Shown here: positions 20,646-33,585 of the stretch, one piece after another
How the letters are laid out: the number at the start of each line of letters is the position of its first letter
Position numbering within the stretch: position 1 is the stretch's first letter
Assembly: GCA_002786065.1 (NCBI GenBank)
Contig: NHNY01000004.1
Coordinates: 930,001-994,000 of the forward strand
DNA: 64,000 bases
Direction: 5' to 3'
DNA from: Microcyclospora pomicola
Taxonomy: Eukaryota > Ascomycota > Dothideomycetes > Capnodiales
The notes under the pieces: model-generated
The model's input: the letters and a program-made list of their open reading frames with translations, nothing else
Databases searched by the model: none
What the model was told of the DNA's origin: nothing
Program-made: the position numbers and the translations under genes

Positions 20646-21336
20646 TTAGATCATGATACCCTTAGGGCTGTCCTCATTGTTGTATCGAGCCAGTTGAGCT
20701 GGACTCGAGATCAGATGCTAGCTTTCAATTCTCTATCGATCCTACGGTGGATGGTGTTTTCCGTATCAGGCAGTCCTGCGTCGGCCCACAGAAGAGCTTC
20801 GTCATGGCTACTGCCCAACCATTACCGAATACCGAAGTGAAGTTGGCACATAATAACATGGTCACAAAGCCGTCTTGCCCCCCGAGATCGGGCTGTGCGT
20901 GGTAGCCTGCCGCTGTCCGTATTGGCGTCGGTATGAGGTGTTGGGATTGGATGCTGTGCCGCCCCCGCCCTGGCGTTTGGTGCTAAGGAGACGCCCCGAA
21001 TATAGTGCGTTGCTTGTTGGCACCGTATCTGCTTATGCAGATTCTGACTTTACGAAGTGCTATCTTTGTCGATCATGTTCAGCTGCATCCTTCGCCCGGT
21101 GATCCGGTACTTGTGTAATAAATGATAAGTTGGACTGCTGGACCATCAGCGGAGGTGGGGGCTGAATCCCTCGGTGGTGGGATGACATGTGATACCATTG
21201 GTGGCCTCTTTCATCTGTGCCCTTTGCACCGGCTGCTACAAACAGAACCGTAATCCTCGCACGACAAGCAAACTCAGTATGCCCACAGTCTTTTACTCTT
21301 CGACTTCTTTCGCCCAGCCCCCTCGTACTAGCAACA
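20646..21336. other. Intergenic between two P450 genes
   Basis: No gene is seen. It holds the promoter of the downstream P450. The open frame upstream of 21337 starts with a non-ATG codon. Confidence 0.6.
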
Positions 21337-22917
21337 ATGTTCTTGACAGCGTTCTCGAGCTTCGACGCCGCCTACTGGCATGTCCCTTTGAGTGTTGCGT
21401 CCCTCGCGAGTGTACTTGTGGTCTGGAGAATCTGGAGTTTCACCATCAAGCCGGCGTTTTACCCTAAGCACCCCAAAGAGATTCCATATTGGGTTCCCTG
21501 GTTGGGTCATGCTCCAGCTTTCGTCTCTGATGGCCAAAATCTGGTCCGTCAAGGCCGTTTGTATCTCAACAATGCTCGCGAGCCCTTCTTCATAACTCTG
21601 GGCGGGCAGCGACTGTACATATTCACGGCTCCGGACGACGTTGCTCTGGCGTACAAGGATACCGAGGCCTTCACTTTCGACAAAGCGGTCGCGGATCTCA
21701 CCCATCAGTTCGGGGTCTCGCGAGAAACATGTGCAGCTGTCTATGAACGTCCCAGCTCACAAGAAGATGACCCGGCAACCAAGGCTGGGTTTGCAAACCC
21801 TGGCCTGAAATCCATCGCGCATCTCAACAGCGATTATCTGAAGCTCCAACTCCACCCAGGCGTACAGTTCAATCAGCTTGCTGCCAAGTTCACGAAGCTT
21901 CTCCATGAGTGGACGTCAGAAGAACACTTGACAGGGAGTATGGTGCTTTCGACTGCTGCCAACAGCACAGAAAAAACCGTATCTTTCTATGCATGGGCTC
22001 GAGAGGTACTGCTTCAGGTAGCATCTCGTGGCATGTTTGGCGCCGAAGTCCTCGAGCGGAATCCGAACTTATTCACCGATTTCCTTAGCTTCGACGACGA
22101 GAACTGGAGGCTATGGTACAAGATGCCTGGCTCCAAGAATGTCCAGGATGCAAAAGAAAGACTAGTGGATGCGTTCGAGCGATATATCGCCATCCCGCGA
22201 GAGAAGCGCCCGGACATGGCTCCTATCATTGACATGTACGAACGTACGAAGCGGGCCAAGGGCATTCCGGATCGAGAAATCGCGACCATCATCTCGATGC
22301 TGTACTTTGTCATCAACACCAACACTTTCAAACTGTCCTTCTGGATGATGGCGCACCTACTTCACAACCCGGACGCGCTAGAACAAATCCAGAACGAAAT
22401 CAAGCCCGCCTACAACCGCGAGAATGGTGAGGTCGACTTCCAGTACCTCTTGGACGAATGCCCTTTCTTCAACGCAGTCTTCGACGAGACCCTCCGTCTC
22501 TGTAGCGCCACTGCCTCGATCCGCACAACCACCAGACCTGTCGAAGTACACGGCAAGACTATTCCTGCTAACGTGCAAGTCATGTGCCCTTTCCGCGAAC
22601 TCCACTGGAACACGGAGGTCTGGGGCCGCGACCCTTCTATCTGGGAGCCCAGCCGCTTCGTCAAGCACTGCACCCTCAGTCGAAGCTCCAGCTACCGGCC
22701 CTTCGGTGGTGGGTTGAGCTACTGCCCTGGCCGCATCATTGCCCGTACCGAAGCCCTCTTGTTCACTGCGCTGGTGTTGGAACGCTTCGAGATCAAACTC
22801 GAACCGGGGCAGAAGTTCCCATTGTACGATGGAAAGCCGAACCCTGGCCTCATGGCACCGACGGGAGAGAATGATCTGATTGTGACGGTTAGAGTGAAGG
22901 ACGTGAAGGCGGGGTGA
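21337..22917 (+). CDS. Cytochrome P450, CYP7/CYP8-like fungal group
   Basis: A single intronless 526-residue frame from the ATG at 21337. It has an N-terminal hydrophobic segment (VASLASVLVVWRIWSF), a Pro-rich hinge (KHPKEIPYWVPWLGHAP), the K-helix ETLR, TTTRPVEVHGKTIP, WEPSRF, and heme loop FGGGLSYCPGR with the thiolate Cys. All essential P450 residues are present, so it should be an active ER monooxygenase. The overall style (EIPYWVPWLGH near the N-terminus, a poorly conserved I-helix around FVINTNTFKLSFWMM) resembles the fungal sterol-7α-hydroxylase/prostacyclin-synthase-like group; the substrate is unknown. The lack of introns contrasts with the seven-exon neighbour, so the two are not recent tandem duplicates. 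Confidence 0.9.
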   Translation: MFLTAFSSFDAAYWHVPLSVASLASVLVVWRIWSFTIKPAFYPKHPKEIPYWVPWLGHAPAFVSDGQNLVRQGRLYLNNAREPFFITLGGQRLYIFTAPDDVALAYKDTEAFTFDKAVADLTHQFGVSRETCAAVYERPSSQEDDPATKAGFANPGLKSIAHLNSDYLKLQLHPGVQFNQLAAKFTKLLHEWTSEEHLTGSMVLSTAANSTEKTVSFYAWAREVLLQVASRGMFGAEVLERNPNLFTDFLSFDDENWRLWYKMPGSKNVQDAKERLVDAFERYIAIPREKRPDMAPIIDMYERTKRAKGIPDREIATIISMLYFVINTNTFKLSFWMMAHLLHNPDALEQIQNEIKPAYNRENGEVDFQYLLDECPFFNAVFDETLRLCSATASIRTTTRPVEVHGKTIPANVQVMCPFRELHWNTEVWGRDPSIWEPSRFVKHCTLSRSSSYRPFGGGLSYCPGRIIARTEALLFTALVLERFEIKLEPGQKFPLYDGKPNPGLMAPTGENDLIVTVRVKDVKAG

Positions 22918-24663
22918 GCGATGGTATCATGTCTGGTGAGAATCGGTACTGCTCTCGAATTTTTCGAATCAAACGGTAAATATCAATATGGAATTTGTCA
23001 TGTTGGTGCTGACCACCAGAAACCTTTACGAAGCAATCCCAGAAGCAGCAAGGTCCACTCTCCACTATTCTGTGATCACACCGAGGAAGATAAGATCTCA
23101 ATTTCGACTCCAGGTCACATTTGCGTCTGACTACGCTTGCAAGACCTGTATCCCCAATTCTTGAGCAGCGCTACATATGTTGCCAAGGATCTCTGTTGTA
23201 AGGAAAATTGTCGCGATGATGTCGTGTATCTGTACCTTGTATCAGCACGCAGCGAATTGTCGACTCGTCGACTCGGGGATGCTTCCAGCTGCGGCAATAT
23301 CCACGTTACACATACTCCTGTCAGAACGTGCACCCATCCTATGCTTAGCTTCCTATGAAAGCTGAGTCCACGGTGTACGATGCACATCAATCACAGACCG
23401 GAGTTCGTTGACTTTGTTCACCAATAACCGAAGAACACGCGTGTTCGCGAGGGAGAGGGACAAACGCCGAGCCTTTCGGCCTAGGAATGTAAAAGGACTC
23501 GTGAGCAGAGGCATCATCGACATACACCGCCGTGCATGTCCCTCTTCTCAAACATAAGGTACCTTACCGACGCACATGTCTCCGTTGGACTCAACAGAGT
23601 ACAATCTGTTCCGCCGCACGACCACTCTACGCGATAGAGTCCAACGAAACCGAGCAAGACCGCCCTCCGACTTTCGAGTAGTCATACTTAGCTCTTAGCT
23701 GGCAAGAGCCCCCCTTCTGTCTCATCTCCGCTCAGCTTCTGCTGCTTTGATCCGTGTTCTAACTCCCGAGTCCCTGTCTCTCTCTGTACCGAAGTGGTTC
23801 CGCAGGGGGTCGGTCGATCCCCTGCATTCCATACTAATGATTTCCGCCGCCCGTCGCTTCTTTTCTAGGGGGAAATCTTCCTTCTTCTCCCTGCTAGCTC
23901 CGGCATCAATGCGCTGACTGGCGGTCAAGGATAATAGTAACATCGTCTGCGGCTATTCGGGGCGGGTATCACCGTCATATTATTACATGTGACACTCGAG
24001 AGGTGCATAGCCCTCCCTACGAGAAACTCTTCAACCAAGATATCTACCTGATCGTGATATCGCTGTCGATGCCGATGATGGATCATGTCGCTTCACGACA
24101 GGCAGGTAGAGTACCTTGGGACCTCTCCCCACCCCGTTCCTCTCTTGCGCACCCATAGTGACATAGCGTGTTTCGCCCCCGATCACCACCACTACAGTCT
24201 ACCTCTCCCACCCCTCTCCTCCCCACGAATCTCGAGATCTTCACTTCTTGCAAAGTAGATCGGAGTGACTGCGTGGTCGATCACATCACCCCGCAAGTGC
24301 AAACAATACCTTAAAGAACCACAAAGTTACCGAACCCCACAGCATCCTCCCAAACTCCAGCACCGCGCATCGCCAAGCCCTGGCATGCGCGCGAGGAGCG
24401 CCGAACATGAGCAGGTTGGGCAATGGTCGGAGGACTCGATGGAAGTCTGTCGGTGATGATCTTCGTGGACAGTAATAAGTATGGTATAATATGGTGCGTG
24501 ATGTTACCTCCATGCCTTGACTGAGGTCCATACCACCCATCTGTCATACAAGCAGCACGAGACGGTAAAGGCTTGAGATACAGTACGACCCGTCCATGGA
24601 TTTCTCATGTCGGGTCAAGCGTACATAGGTACAGTAAGAACAAGAGTAGGTCCAAGCACACAA

Positions 24664-24686
24664 CGCATCGCATCGCATCGCATCGC
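24664..24686. repeat. (CGCAT)n microsatellite
   Basis: Four tandem CGCAT units plus a partial unit. Confidence 0.9.
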
Positions 24687-24720
24687 CCATGCGCGGCAAG
24701 CGTACATCCAGTACAATATA

Positions 24721-24747
24721 CACCTACACCTACACCTACATCTACAC
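24721..24747. repeat. (CACCTA)n microsatellite
   Basis: About four and a half hexamer units, with one C-to-T change in the last. It lies about 250 bp beyond the myosin V stop, on its 3' side. Confidence 0.9.
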
Positions 24748-24994
24748 AGCATACAAGTCGGTGGCGGTGACTGACGACCCGGAGAAGACGTCTTTCTCCC
24801 TCGTGCATTCCATCCATTTCCCTCCTCTTCTTTCTCGCTATAAGTTGCGTTTCGCCGCGGCAACGAATCGCACAGACCGTCTCGACGTCAACAATGCAAA
24901 CGCCATATTCCAAGAAATGCTGCAAAAGCTCTCGACATGCACACTCGCACATACAACGCACAATCCGCGCCATCTCGAGGTATGTAAGATTCAT

Positions 24995-27900
24995 CTAGCC
25001 GGACGGCGACACGTCGCTCTCGTACGTCAGCTCATGCGTCTGGACGCCGTTGGCGTGGCCGTTGAGGCCGTTCATATGCCACTCGCCGTCCTCGTCGATC
25101 TTGCCGTTGGCGTCGAGTTGTTGCTGCATGACGGCTTGCGCGGAGACGATCTCGGCGAGACGCTTCAGGCGCGGGGTCTGTAGCCAGCTGGGCGTGTAGG
25201 TTTCCAATGCGGTGATGACCTGTGCGGAATTTGTCAGTATACGTCAGGATCGTAGGAGGTGGTGCATTGACTCACCCTTGGCTCGGCGATCTCATATGGA
25301 CCCGAGTCTTCCATGTCGACGGCCTGCAGGAGCAGAACGTCCGACTTCGGATCAGTCACACGCGACGCGACGGCTTTCATGATCTCGCCATTGATCGGCT
25401 GCTCGTAGTCTGCCACGAGGTATTGGTTGAGCAGCTTCTGAATTTGGTTGGGGGAAAGCCTACAACAAGTTAGCATTTGTCACATCACAACACAAAACAG
25501 TTCTGTGGGTGAAAACTCACATCCAGCAGATGTCCTGAATGATCTCAATATCATTCAGGGTCGCCTTCTTCAGCTGCAGCAGCTTAGTGGCTTGCATCAA
25601 GTGCTCCAATTGCAGAGTTCCCTCGGGCATATCGTGGCTCTTACACCACTCTTCAATCCGAGTGATGTTGTAGTTGATCTGCAGACCACGCTTCCATGAG
25701 AGAAAATTTCTCCGCATAAGCAGGTCATTGAAGGCAGTCACGCCGACCAATCGTAGCAGCTCCGTGACAGTCTGTGTGATGATGGTGTCTTCAAGATAGT
25801 ATGACTTCATCGCCTTGAAGACGTTGTTCAGCAATGAGAGCAGATTGTCCATGCTGAAGGCGGGCGCGTTGGACGTCTGGAGGAGTTTGCCGAGGAATCG
25901 GTTGCTTTCATTGGTGACGAAGCCTGGCAGAGATTGAGACTCAATGATGGCAGGCACGATCATCTTGTGCAGCTTCTTCTTCAACACCTTCATCCAAGTA
26001 TGGTAGATGTTGAACTCCAAGCTCTCCAAATCATGCTTGACGATCTCCAGTAATCGATCATACTCGAAGTTGTCTGTCTTTTGCGCTTCGTACCAATCTT
26101 CAGCCAGGAAGACGAATGACAGCATCTCGTGGACGTTGGACAACCAGAAAGCGCCAGGGTTGACCGCTTCCTCACCGTCGTGCTGCATGACTTCTTGCTG
26201 AATCGATTGCATCACATTCGCCAAGAATCGTTCCGACTCCTTGACGAAGCCATTATTCCACATCTCTGAAGTGACCAGGTTGATGAGGTATGCTGGGAAA
26301 AGGACTTCCTTGTCTGTTGGAGGAGGATTTGTGCCGGGTGTAGGGATCTTGAGGTTCCGGATGAGACCCATGGTAACCTCATCATTGAGCCCCTCCTCGT
26401 CTGCAAGCAAGTTCTCCAGCTCCACCTCCACATTCTCCAAGCCAGGGTTGAAGGTCGATCCAGACAAGGTCTGCGAGTGTCCGGTCGCACCGAACGCCAT
26501 CGACACTGGTCTGGGGTTGAACGTTCCACTGAATCGCTCGGTGGCGATTTGCTCAGGACCAGCACTTCTCCGCTTGGGCTTCTTCGACGAGACAAGGTTG
26601 ATCAGACCTGATGGGCCCGGGAAGGCACCTGCATGACCATTGGTCAACTCACGATCACCATTAATCGGTGCTGCTCGTTTCGCGAGCTCTAGCTGATCTT
26701 GCAAATCAGCCAACTGCTGTCGTAGTGAGAGCTTCTCCGTCTCCGAGGCAGTCTTGCCCTGCCGTGACGTCTCGAGCTCCTGGCTAGTGACTTTGAGCGT
26801 CTCACGCAGCGACTTCTCTTCGTCTTGTAGTCGTCGCATGTTTGTGGTGCTCTCGTCGTACGATTTCTGAAGTCGCTGCATGTCCGTCTCCAACGCACCA
26901 AGCTTGGCGGCTGTGATACCAGCTTGGTTGGCTTCGCGCTGAAGATCGTTCGCTCGGGCCTCCAACGTATTGTATCGTTCTCTCCAGCTCTTGAGCTGTG
27001 ATTCGTAGTTCTGCACTTGACCCTTGAGTGTTTTGTTCTCTGTCCGCATGCCGCCCAGTGATTGAGTAAGCTCGATGACTTTGTTCTCGAGTTTGTAGGA
27101 GATCTGTTTGAGATCCCGTGCCTCCTCGCGAAGCGTCTTGTAGCCTCGGCGAGCGGTCTTTCCTCTCCACAAGCTTTGGATGAAGACAATCTTCTTTCTG
27201 TAGGAGCGCCAAGATTTGAGTTGTTGGTGTTTCCTCCAAGTGCGCTGAATCGTGCGCGCGGCATCTCCCAACCGTTTGTCCAGGATCATCTTCCGGCAGA
27301 GCCATCCCTTAGCCGTCGCTTCAAAGAGGACGAGATCGTTTCGGAACTGTAGGTAACGTTTACGTTCTTTCTGCCCTCTCCAGACGCGTTGGATGGTGGT
27401 GGCTCCTTTTTGTTGCCGTGCCTCCTCAGCCCGTTTCCGTGACATGGCAGCTCGTGCAATGGCCTGAAAAGTTTTGACGGCGGTGATGGCCTCAAGATAC
27501 CGACGGCGGTAGTATTTGGCACGCAGGTTCTTTTGAATCATGATCGCAGCATCGTTCAGTCGGCTGGTTCGTAGATTCTCCAAGAATGCCAGCATACCCG
27601 CGCGAAAGAAGATTTTCGTCAATCCAAGCTGGTACTTGTCAGTACCGTCCTTCTTGGCCTCTCCAAGAGCCTTGCGAAGGATTGCATTGGCCATGTTGCG
27701 GATCTCAGTCGTCCATTGCGTGGACGGGATCAGCATGTAGTATCGCAATGCGAATTCTTCGTATGTCCACCTGGTCGGGTAACCAGCGCAAGAGATTCTG
27801 ACGGTCTCCAGAACACCACAAGCTCGAAGCTGGCTCAAAACCATGGGACCTTCAAATTTCCATGCCTCTTTGGCTTCGTTGGGCTTGATACACCGGATGT

Positions 27901-29976
27901 AATGCACATCCGTCGAGTTGATAGTGGACATGAGCTCGATCAGACTGCTCTTGAAGATACCACCTAGAGTCGGTTTTCTTGCGGATGCGGCGCCAGGTCG
28001 TCTGCCGGATGCCGCAGCCGACTTGGGGTTGGCCACGGCAGCAGTGTCTCGCTCCCTGACAAGAGCCGAAGCTTCAAGGACGTCCGCAAGGAAGGTATTC
28101 GAAGATGCTCTCAGCACCTCCAGGTGTTCATCTGGCACGGTATCTCGGTTCTTCTCGATGAAGCCCTCGCTCTCGTATGTGACATCCACGGCGTAATGGC
28201 ACACGGTGAATGCGCTCTTGCCGAATCGAGGTTTCTTGTAAAACTTGTGCTTATCGTTCGAGTAATTGTGGTGCAGTTTCGTCACGAAAGACTCATCCGA
28301 ACCCATGGGCAACCTGGATTCTTCATCCAGCAATGCGAGCACACCAAGCTTGCCCTCAATAAGGTCGATACAGGGCTGATTGTCGGAGAAATCGATGAAA
28401 GTCCAGTCAATTTCCTCTCGGAGATATTCTTCCTGCTCGAGCTTGAACACATGCTGGTTGAACTCCTGTTGGAGCTTTTCGTTCGCATAGTTGATACAGA
28501 ATTGCTCGAAGCTGTTCTTCGCGAAATGCTCGAAACCATAGATATCGAGTACACCAATGAAGCTGGACATTTGCTCAATGACCGTCTCGGGTGCGAGGAA
28601 GCCGTTCATGGTCTCAACCAGCCAATCGAAGAGGGAAGAGTAGATGTACTTGGCCACGGAGTCTCGGACCACGTTTGCTTGTTGCGGAGTCAAATTCGAG
28701 ATGATCTTCTCACCACGAGTAACGAGCTGCTTCTTGACCGTCCATTGCGCAAAAGCAGTGGCATCAATGCCCAGCAAAGCGCAAGCCTTTGTCAAAGAGG
28801 GTTCGGAAGCTGATAATTGAGACTCGGATCGTGACGCCGCGATCTTGATATTGCCGATGTGAAGCAGAGCTCCCAGGATGCGCCAGAGAGACTTCTGAAT
28901 ATGTTCAGCCACACCCAGTCTCGTCAAAGACTGCCGAGTCTCCTGGAAGTCTTTCGCATCGTCCACCCCATCAATATACGGCGCACCGCCCTGGTTGAGA
29001 AACTCGTAATGCTCGACCGGTATCAGCCCTAGCTCTTCTCTTTCTTCATCAGAAGCACCTGCCACGAGTTGATAGAAGATGTGGTAATTCCGCTCCTTAA
29101 GCGGCTGAAACACCAGTCTTGACCGTTCCAGAAGATAAGTCCGTATCCGTGCGCCGATGATGTCGGTATTCTTGTTGAACATGATTTCGATGTATTTTCC
29201 AAAACGCGAAGAGTTATCGTTGCGGGTCGTCTTCGCGTTGCCAAAGGCTTCCATGATGGGGTTCGTTGCGAGGATTTGTTCTTCGGTCTCACTCATGGTA
29301 TCCGCACGGCCACGGGTTCGCGTGCCAGGCTGATCTGGCGGCTCACGGGTCGCAAAATAGCGCATGATGTACTTCGCGCTGACCGTCTTGCCGGCACCGG
29401 ACTCTCCAGAGACCACGATGGTCTGGTTGTGGTTGTCGCGGAGCATGTCGGCGAATGCCTCCTCGGCGATGGCGAACAAGTGGGGCGCCTGCGAGGCCCT
29501 ATGCTTGCCGGCGTACACTTGCACCATGCCGGGGACATATAGCGAATCTACACGGGCGAACGGGTTAGTCGCGATCAGGACGATACCCGAGTATGTGTAG
29601 ATCTCTTTCTGCGCATAGCGGAGTTTGATGGCTTGCAGCACGGCGGGCTCGTTGAGATGTGAGAGATTGGTCAGATCGTCGCTGGCTTCGAGGACCGTGG
29701 GGTTCATCAATGGCGGCAGCGTTGACGTGTTGGCGTTCTCATCGGCGAGCGCGGCCAATGTCGTCTCGACGGTCTTGGTCTTGGAGGGAGGAGTCAGTCA
29801 TTGCACGACATGGGTGAGTATGGTTGTGAGCAGCATCTTACCTCGCCATTTTCCAATTCGAAGACCAGCGTCACCTTGTCTCCATCGACCTTCTTCTGCT
29901 TGACCTCGGATGCCACCCAGCCTTCTTGGGCATCTGGTTGCCAGGCCTTAGTGCCGACATCGTAGACGTGCGACAT
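24995..29976 (-). CDS. MYO2: Class V myosin heavy chain
   Basis: This is the actin motor that carries secretory vesicles and organelles to the hyphal tip. Four exons (29976-29842, 29779-25521, 25459-25276, 25219-24995) give 1600 residues. Exon 1 encodes the SH3-like N-terminal subdomain (MSHVYDVGTKAWQPDAQEGW) and joins as GETKTVETTLAALADEN. The motor contains GESGAGKT (about residue 170), DIYGFEHF, and YIRCIKPNE. IQ-type calmodulin-binding repeats fill about 790-920, a coiled coil about 930-1080, and the dilute (DIL) cargo domain about 1250-1530. The protein ends in an Asn/Gly-rich acidic tail. All parts are present. The gene symbol follows yeast; filamentous fungi often call it myoV/MYO5. 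It presumably acts with exocyst subunit SEC8, also in this window, in polarised secretion. Confidence 0.96.
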
Positions 29977-31185
29977 TGTTCGGCGAGTATATTCCCTGCT
30001 CTTCGGATTATCCCTTTCAACTGTCGCGAAAGCAGCCGTCGACGCTTCTCCCCTACTCTCCACGGACTTCTCTCGTCTAATTGCTCGGATCTACTCGATT
30101 ATCGCGTAGAACGGCGCGGAATGACCGGCAAGATGGCTCCCTATTCCAACGCCAGCGCTAGAAACCACGCAGCAACAGAAATGCAGCAGCCGATCACAAA
30201 GCCTCTCCCAGCGAGGAAGAATGACAGGATCGTAGATTCATAGGTCGTGATGGAGGAGCAGGGCGGGCGAGGGGGATGCGGAGGCGAAAGGAGAGAAGAG
30301 TGGTCGGGTAGTTAAGGCACGGTCAGGTAGGGTTGCGGTCGAGGAAGTCTGGTTGATTCTTGGTGCAGGAGGCCATGCTCAGGGACACCCTGCAGCTGCG
30401 CCGACGATCCAATCACCATCCTCGACCACGGCCTTCACTAGCGGCCTATTGCCGTTTCACCTCTGGAGAATCAGATATTGTACATCGCATGTTGACGGGA
30501 GTCTCACACGGGCAATACAATTACAATCAGGTCCCCGAGCGACAGTTTCGCGGATAACGGCTCTGTCGCATCTGTTCTTGAGCTCATTCCCCAAGGTTGC
30601 ACATTGATATGTACAATATGCGCTGCAGATGTAATGCACGTGATGTCTCCTATGAAGAACGACCTCCGGGACACTAGCCACCTCCTTGGACCCCCTACCT
30701 TAACTACATGTACTCCTGTACCGTGCCTGTGCCTGCATGTACGTCCATACGCGCCTCAACTGCTAGCTACATACATACCGTAGTCTCCATACTAACCGCT
30801 CCCTCTGCATCCGGCCAGCAGATGCGCGGTGTGCTGCGCGCATGGGAAGACATTAGCATGCATGTTCACTTGGTGGTAGACTGGCATAGCTCAGTTTATG
30901 TAGGTACCTAGGTGACACTCCAATCTTGTGCTGAGAACGGGCCTAACTTGGGCAAGGCATTACTGTACCCATGCTCATGATGAAACAATACTTGGGTCTG
31001 AAAGCTAATGAACGTGGATAGCAGTTGCCAAGTGGCGACAGAACGACGCAAGTTTCATGTATTGCAGATTCACACACTGCTCATCAAGACCACACAAAGA
31101 CCGTCTTCCATTGGACGAACTCCCATCATAAACACCGTGCTAAAGAAAGAACTGGATCCCACCCTACAATGTCATCATGATCTCG
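29977..31185. other. 1.2-kb intergenic region
   Basis: This contains the myosin V promoter and the CUT12 3' side. Several short open frames are seen, none recognisable. Confidence 0.55.
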
Positions 31186-33059
31186 TCAAGATATATCCCT
31201 TCCCTTCGCCCGCAACCTGGCTTTGGCGGCTTCCAGCCGGTCCAAAGCGACTTCGTTCCCATGCTTGTCCGTGATACTGCCGATGCGCTTCTCTGTTGGT
31301 CCTGAAGCCGGTTTACTGATCGCGGTCCACGCCGCAGAAGGTTTGAGAGCATCCGAGGATGTCGTGCGTCGCTTGGATTGGGTAAGTTGGTTGTCTTGCG
31401 GGACTAACGGCTGCATCGACCGGGACGTAGTGTGCTGTTTGGTACTAGCAGTGGCGATATCCGAAGCATTGACATCTGATTGGAAGGGACTTGACGTGGA
31501 AATCGCACCCAAGTGCCGACTAGAATAATCCGCCTTATGGTGGTTGCCCTTGTAGTCTCGAGGTCCGGTCAATGTGACGCGATCTGCCCCAGTGGTCGAC
31601 GGAACCGATGACGCTCCATTTGGAGCACCAGGCTTGGCATCTTCGCGCGTTGGTGAGGTTGTAACTCTGACATCATCATTTACTGATGGCTGTGCAGAGT
31701 CTCGCCTTGTCATTCGACTCGTGGGTAGAGTGTTGATGTTGAGTGACTTCAGCGGGGTTGCCCCAGTCCCGCAAGTCACCATTCGACCATTCGTTGGTGA
31801 ACCAGGAGGCTTGTCCGCCGTACTTGAAGATTCTGGAGATGTCGCGCTGAACGACGGCATCCACATGTCGTCTGAACGTAGCTTGCGATCCTTTCCGGCT
31901 TCGCCAGTGGATTTGGGCTTTTCCACTTTTGCCTCGTCCAACACTGATGGCGCCTCGATTGTTTCTCTCGACGGAGGCTGCTCCGGGGACGCCTTTGCTA
32001 CGATGCTCCGTCTTTCATTCGCTCTTCCCAGTTGACCGAGTCGGACCATCCGATGCTCTGCTGTCGACTTCTGCTCGTGGCTCTCCGAGATGGTCAGGCC
32101 TGTGTCGAGTGTCTTTACCTCCGGCTTGAATGACAATTTGTGCGCATTTCGCAGCTGCGCCTGATACTCCTTCAACTGTGCTTCCAACTTGACTGCCTGC
32201 ATTTCCAGCCTTTCAACCTTCTGCCTCTCCTGCCGCAACTCGTCTGTAAGCGTAAGGCATTCGTCGTCCTTCACCTTCGCGTAGCTCTTCGCCATCTGCT
32301 GTTTCTTGACGAGCTTCCGCACTTCTCGCTGAGTGTTTTCCCGATATGCATCATACTCAGCTTTCCAGTACTGCGCCGACTCGAATTGCGGCTCAACAGC
32401 TCCCGGCACGTCTCCTTTCTCCTCGACATCCAAATTCTTGTTCCGAACTGCTCTTTTGCGCTTTACAGATTCGTCGCGTACCTCTTCCAACGCTTTGGTG
32501 AGTGAGCTGCTACCCCTGCCCTTTTCCATACCTCCAAGACCACTGTTTGCGACGGGTCTGGCCCAGGTTTGAAAGTCATCTTCTGGACCATCATCTCCAG
32601 CCTCCGCAGTAGTCGAGGCGTTGTCCTTTTTGTCTTTCAGTTGATCGCCAAAAGATACCGTCTTACGTTTTGCTGCGGCCGTACCAGGCGTCAAGAGAAT
32701 ACCCTTGGTTGGCGAGTTCATAGGCTCAGGCAGGGATTCCGACATATTCAAAGCTCCATGCGTATAGCTTGCGCTCTTAGGACGTGGCATGGCTGGTCGC
32801 TGCGTCTTTCCATCCCGTCCAGCCTCCGTGTTCGAGTGTCGTCGAGGTTTTGGTTGAGCGGTTTGAGGTGTCCCGAAGATGGCGTGCTTGAATGCGCGTA
32901 CTGCAAACACAGGAGCTGGTGTTTCTGGCACGTCGATCGCGCCAGTCGCATCCGGATCTGAGACACATCGTTATTTGGCCGTCCATGGTGTTACGGACGC
33001 GCAATAGTCTCACCTGTCGGCCCTTCTGCGGTCTTCTGACCTGCGAGCCAGTGCAGCAT
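31186..33059 (-). CDS. cut12: Spindle pole body protein Cut12
   Basis: Cut12 anchors the spindle pole body and promotes Plo1 activity at mitotic entry in fission yeast. Exon 1 (33059-33014, 46 nt, MLHWLAGQKTAEGPT) joins across a 56-nt intron to exon 2 (32957-31186), giving 605 residues. The open frame by itself starts at a GTG, so the upstream exon is required. The Cut12 family signatures are DTP-like PETPAPVFAVRAFKHAIFGT, then ILLTPGTAAAKRKTVSFG, then a coiled coil about residues 200-290 (EYDAYRENTQREVRKLVKKQ). The C-terminal half is disordered and Ser/Thr-rich, ending with a conserved-looking basic stretch (RLEAAKARLRAKGRD). The PP1-docking type motif KTVSFG is clear. Confidence 0.92.
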
Positions 33060-33585
33060 CGTGGACAGTTTGACGCCTTAGTGAATGCCGTGAGCTCTGG
33101 AAGTGAGTGTTGTACTGCAAAGGTCCCGCACCGCGCCTGGTGTTGACATACATACTTCCCGTTTCGGAGAGGGCTTGCCGCGATAGAGCGGCTAGTAATC
33201 CGGATATCAATCGAGTTATGTCCGGATGTCCGAGCTTTCGTACGAGTGACCTCCGCGATCCTTCAGCTGAACCCATTCACCGTCGAGATCCTCATGCCCG
33301 TCAGATTGATGCCTATTTGGATGATGATCGAGTCATACGATGATCTGATGTGTATCGATGGTATCTGCCGATATCGGGCGCTGCAAGAACTACACCATGA
33401 ATGAGTGTCAATCATTAGACTTCACGAGTCCGTTCACAACCCTTAAGGCGATGAAGTAAACTGTTCTGAAGCCACAAGACATCCAACGTACCATCCTACA
33501 CTTAATTTGATGTTCTGGAATGGCTCTGGTCACTACCGGCTAGACAGAGACTGTCTGGTTTGACATCTGCCCCGTTGACTGCACA
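33060..33585. promoter_or_regulatory. Divergent promoter region, CUT12 / Zn2Cys6 regulator
   Basis: This 526-bp gap lies between two divergent start codons. No motif can be singled out by eye. Confidence 0.5.

Larger units (their letters stand above)
22918..24994. other. 2.1-kb gene-poor region with simple repeats
   Basis: No supported gene on either strand. The first half is unremarkable single-copy sequence. The 24.6-24.75 kb part carries short tandem repeats, and the last ~150 bp probably holds the myosin V 3' UTR. It is the longest gene-free stretch in the window. Confidence 0.55.

Noticed and set aside
16633-22917. A secondary-metabolite gene cluster
   Set aside because: Two P450s and a receptor are present, but no polyketide, peptide or terpene synthase, transporter or regulator adjoins them.
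22918-24994. A hidden gene in the 2-kb gap behind the P450s
   Set aside because: All frames are short and featureless, and the minus-strand frames near 24600-24990 are translations of microsatellite repeats.
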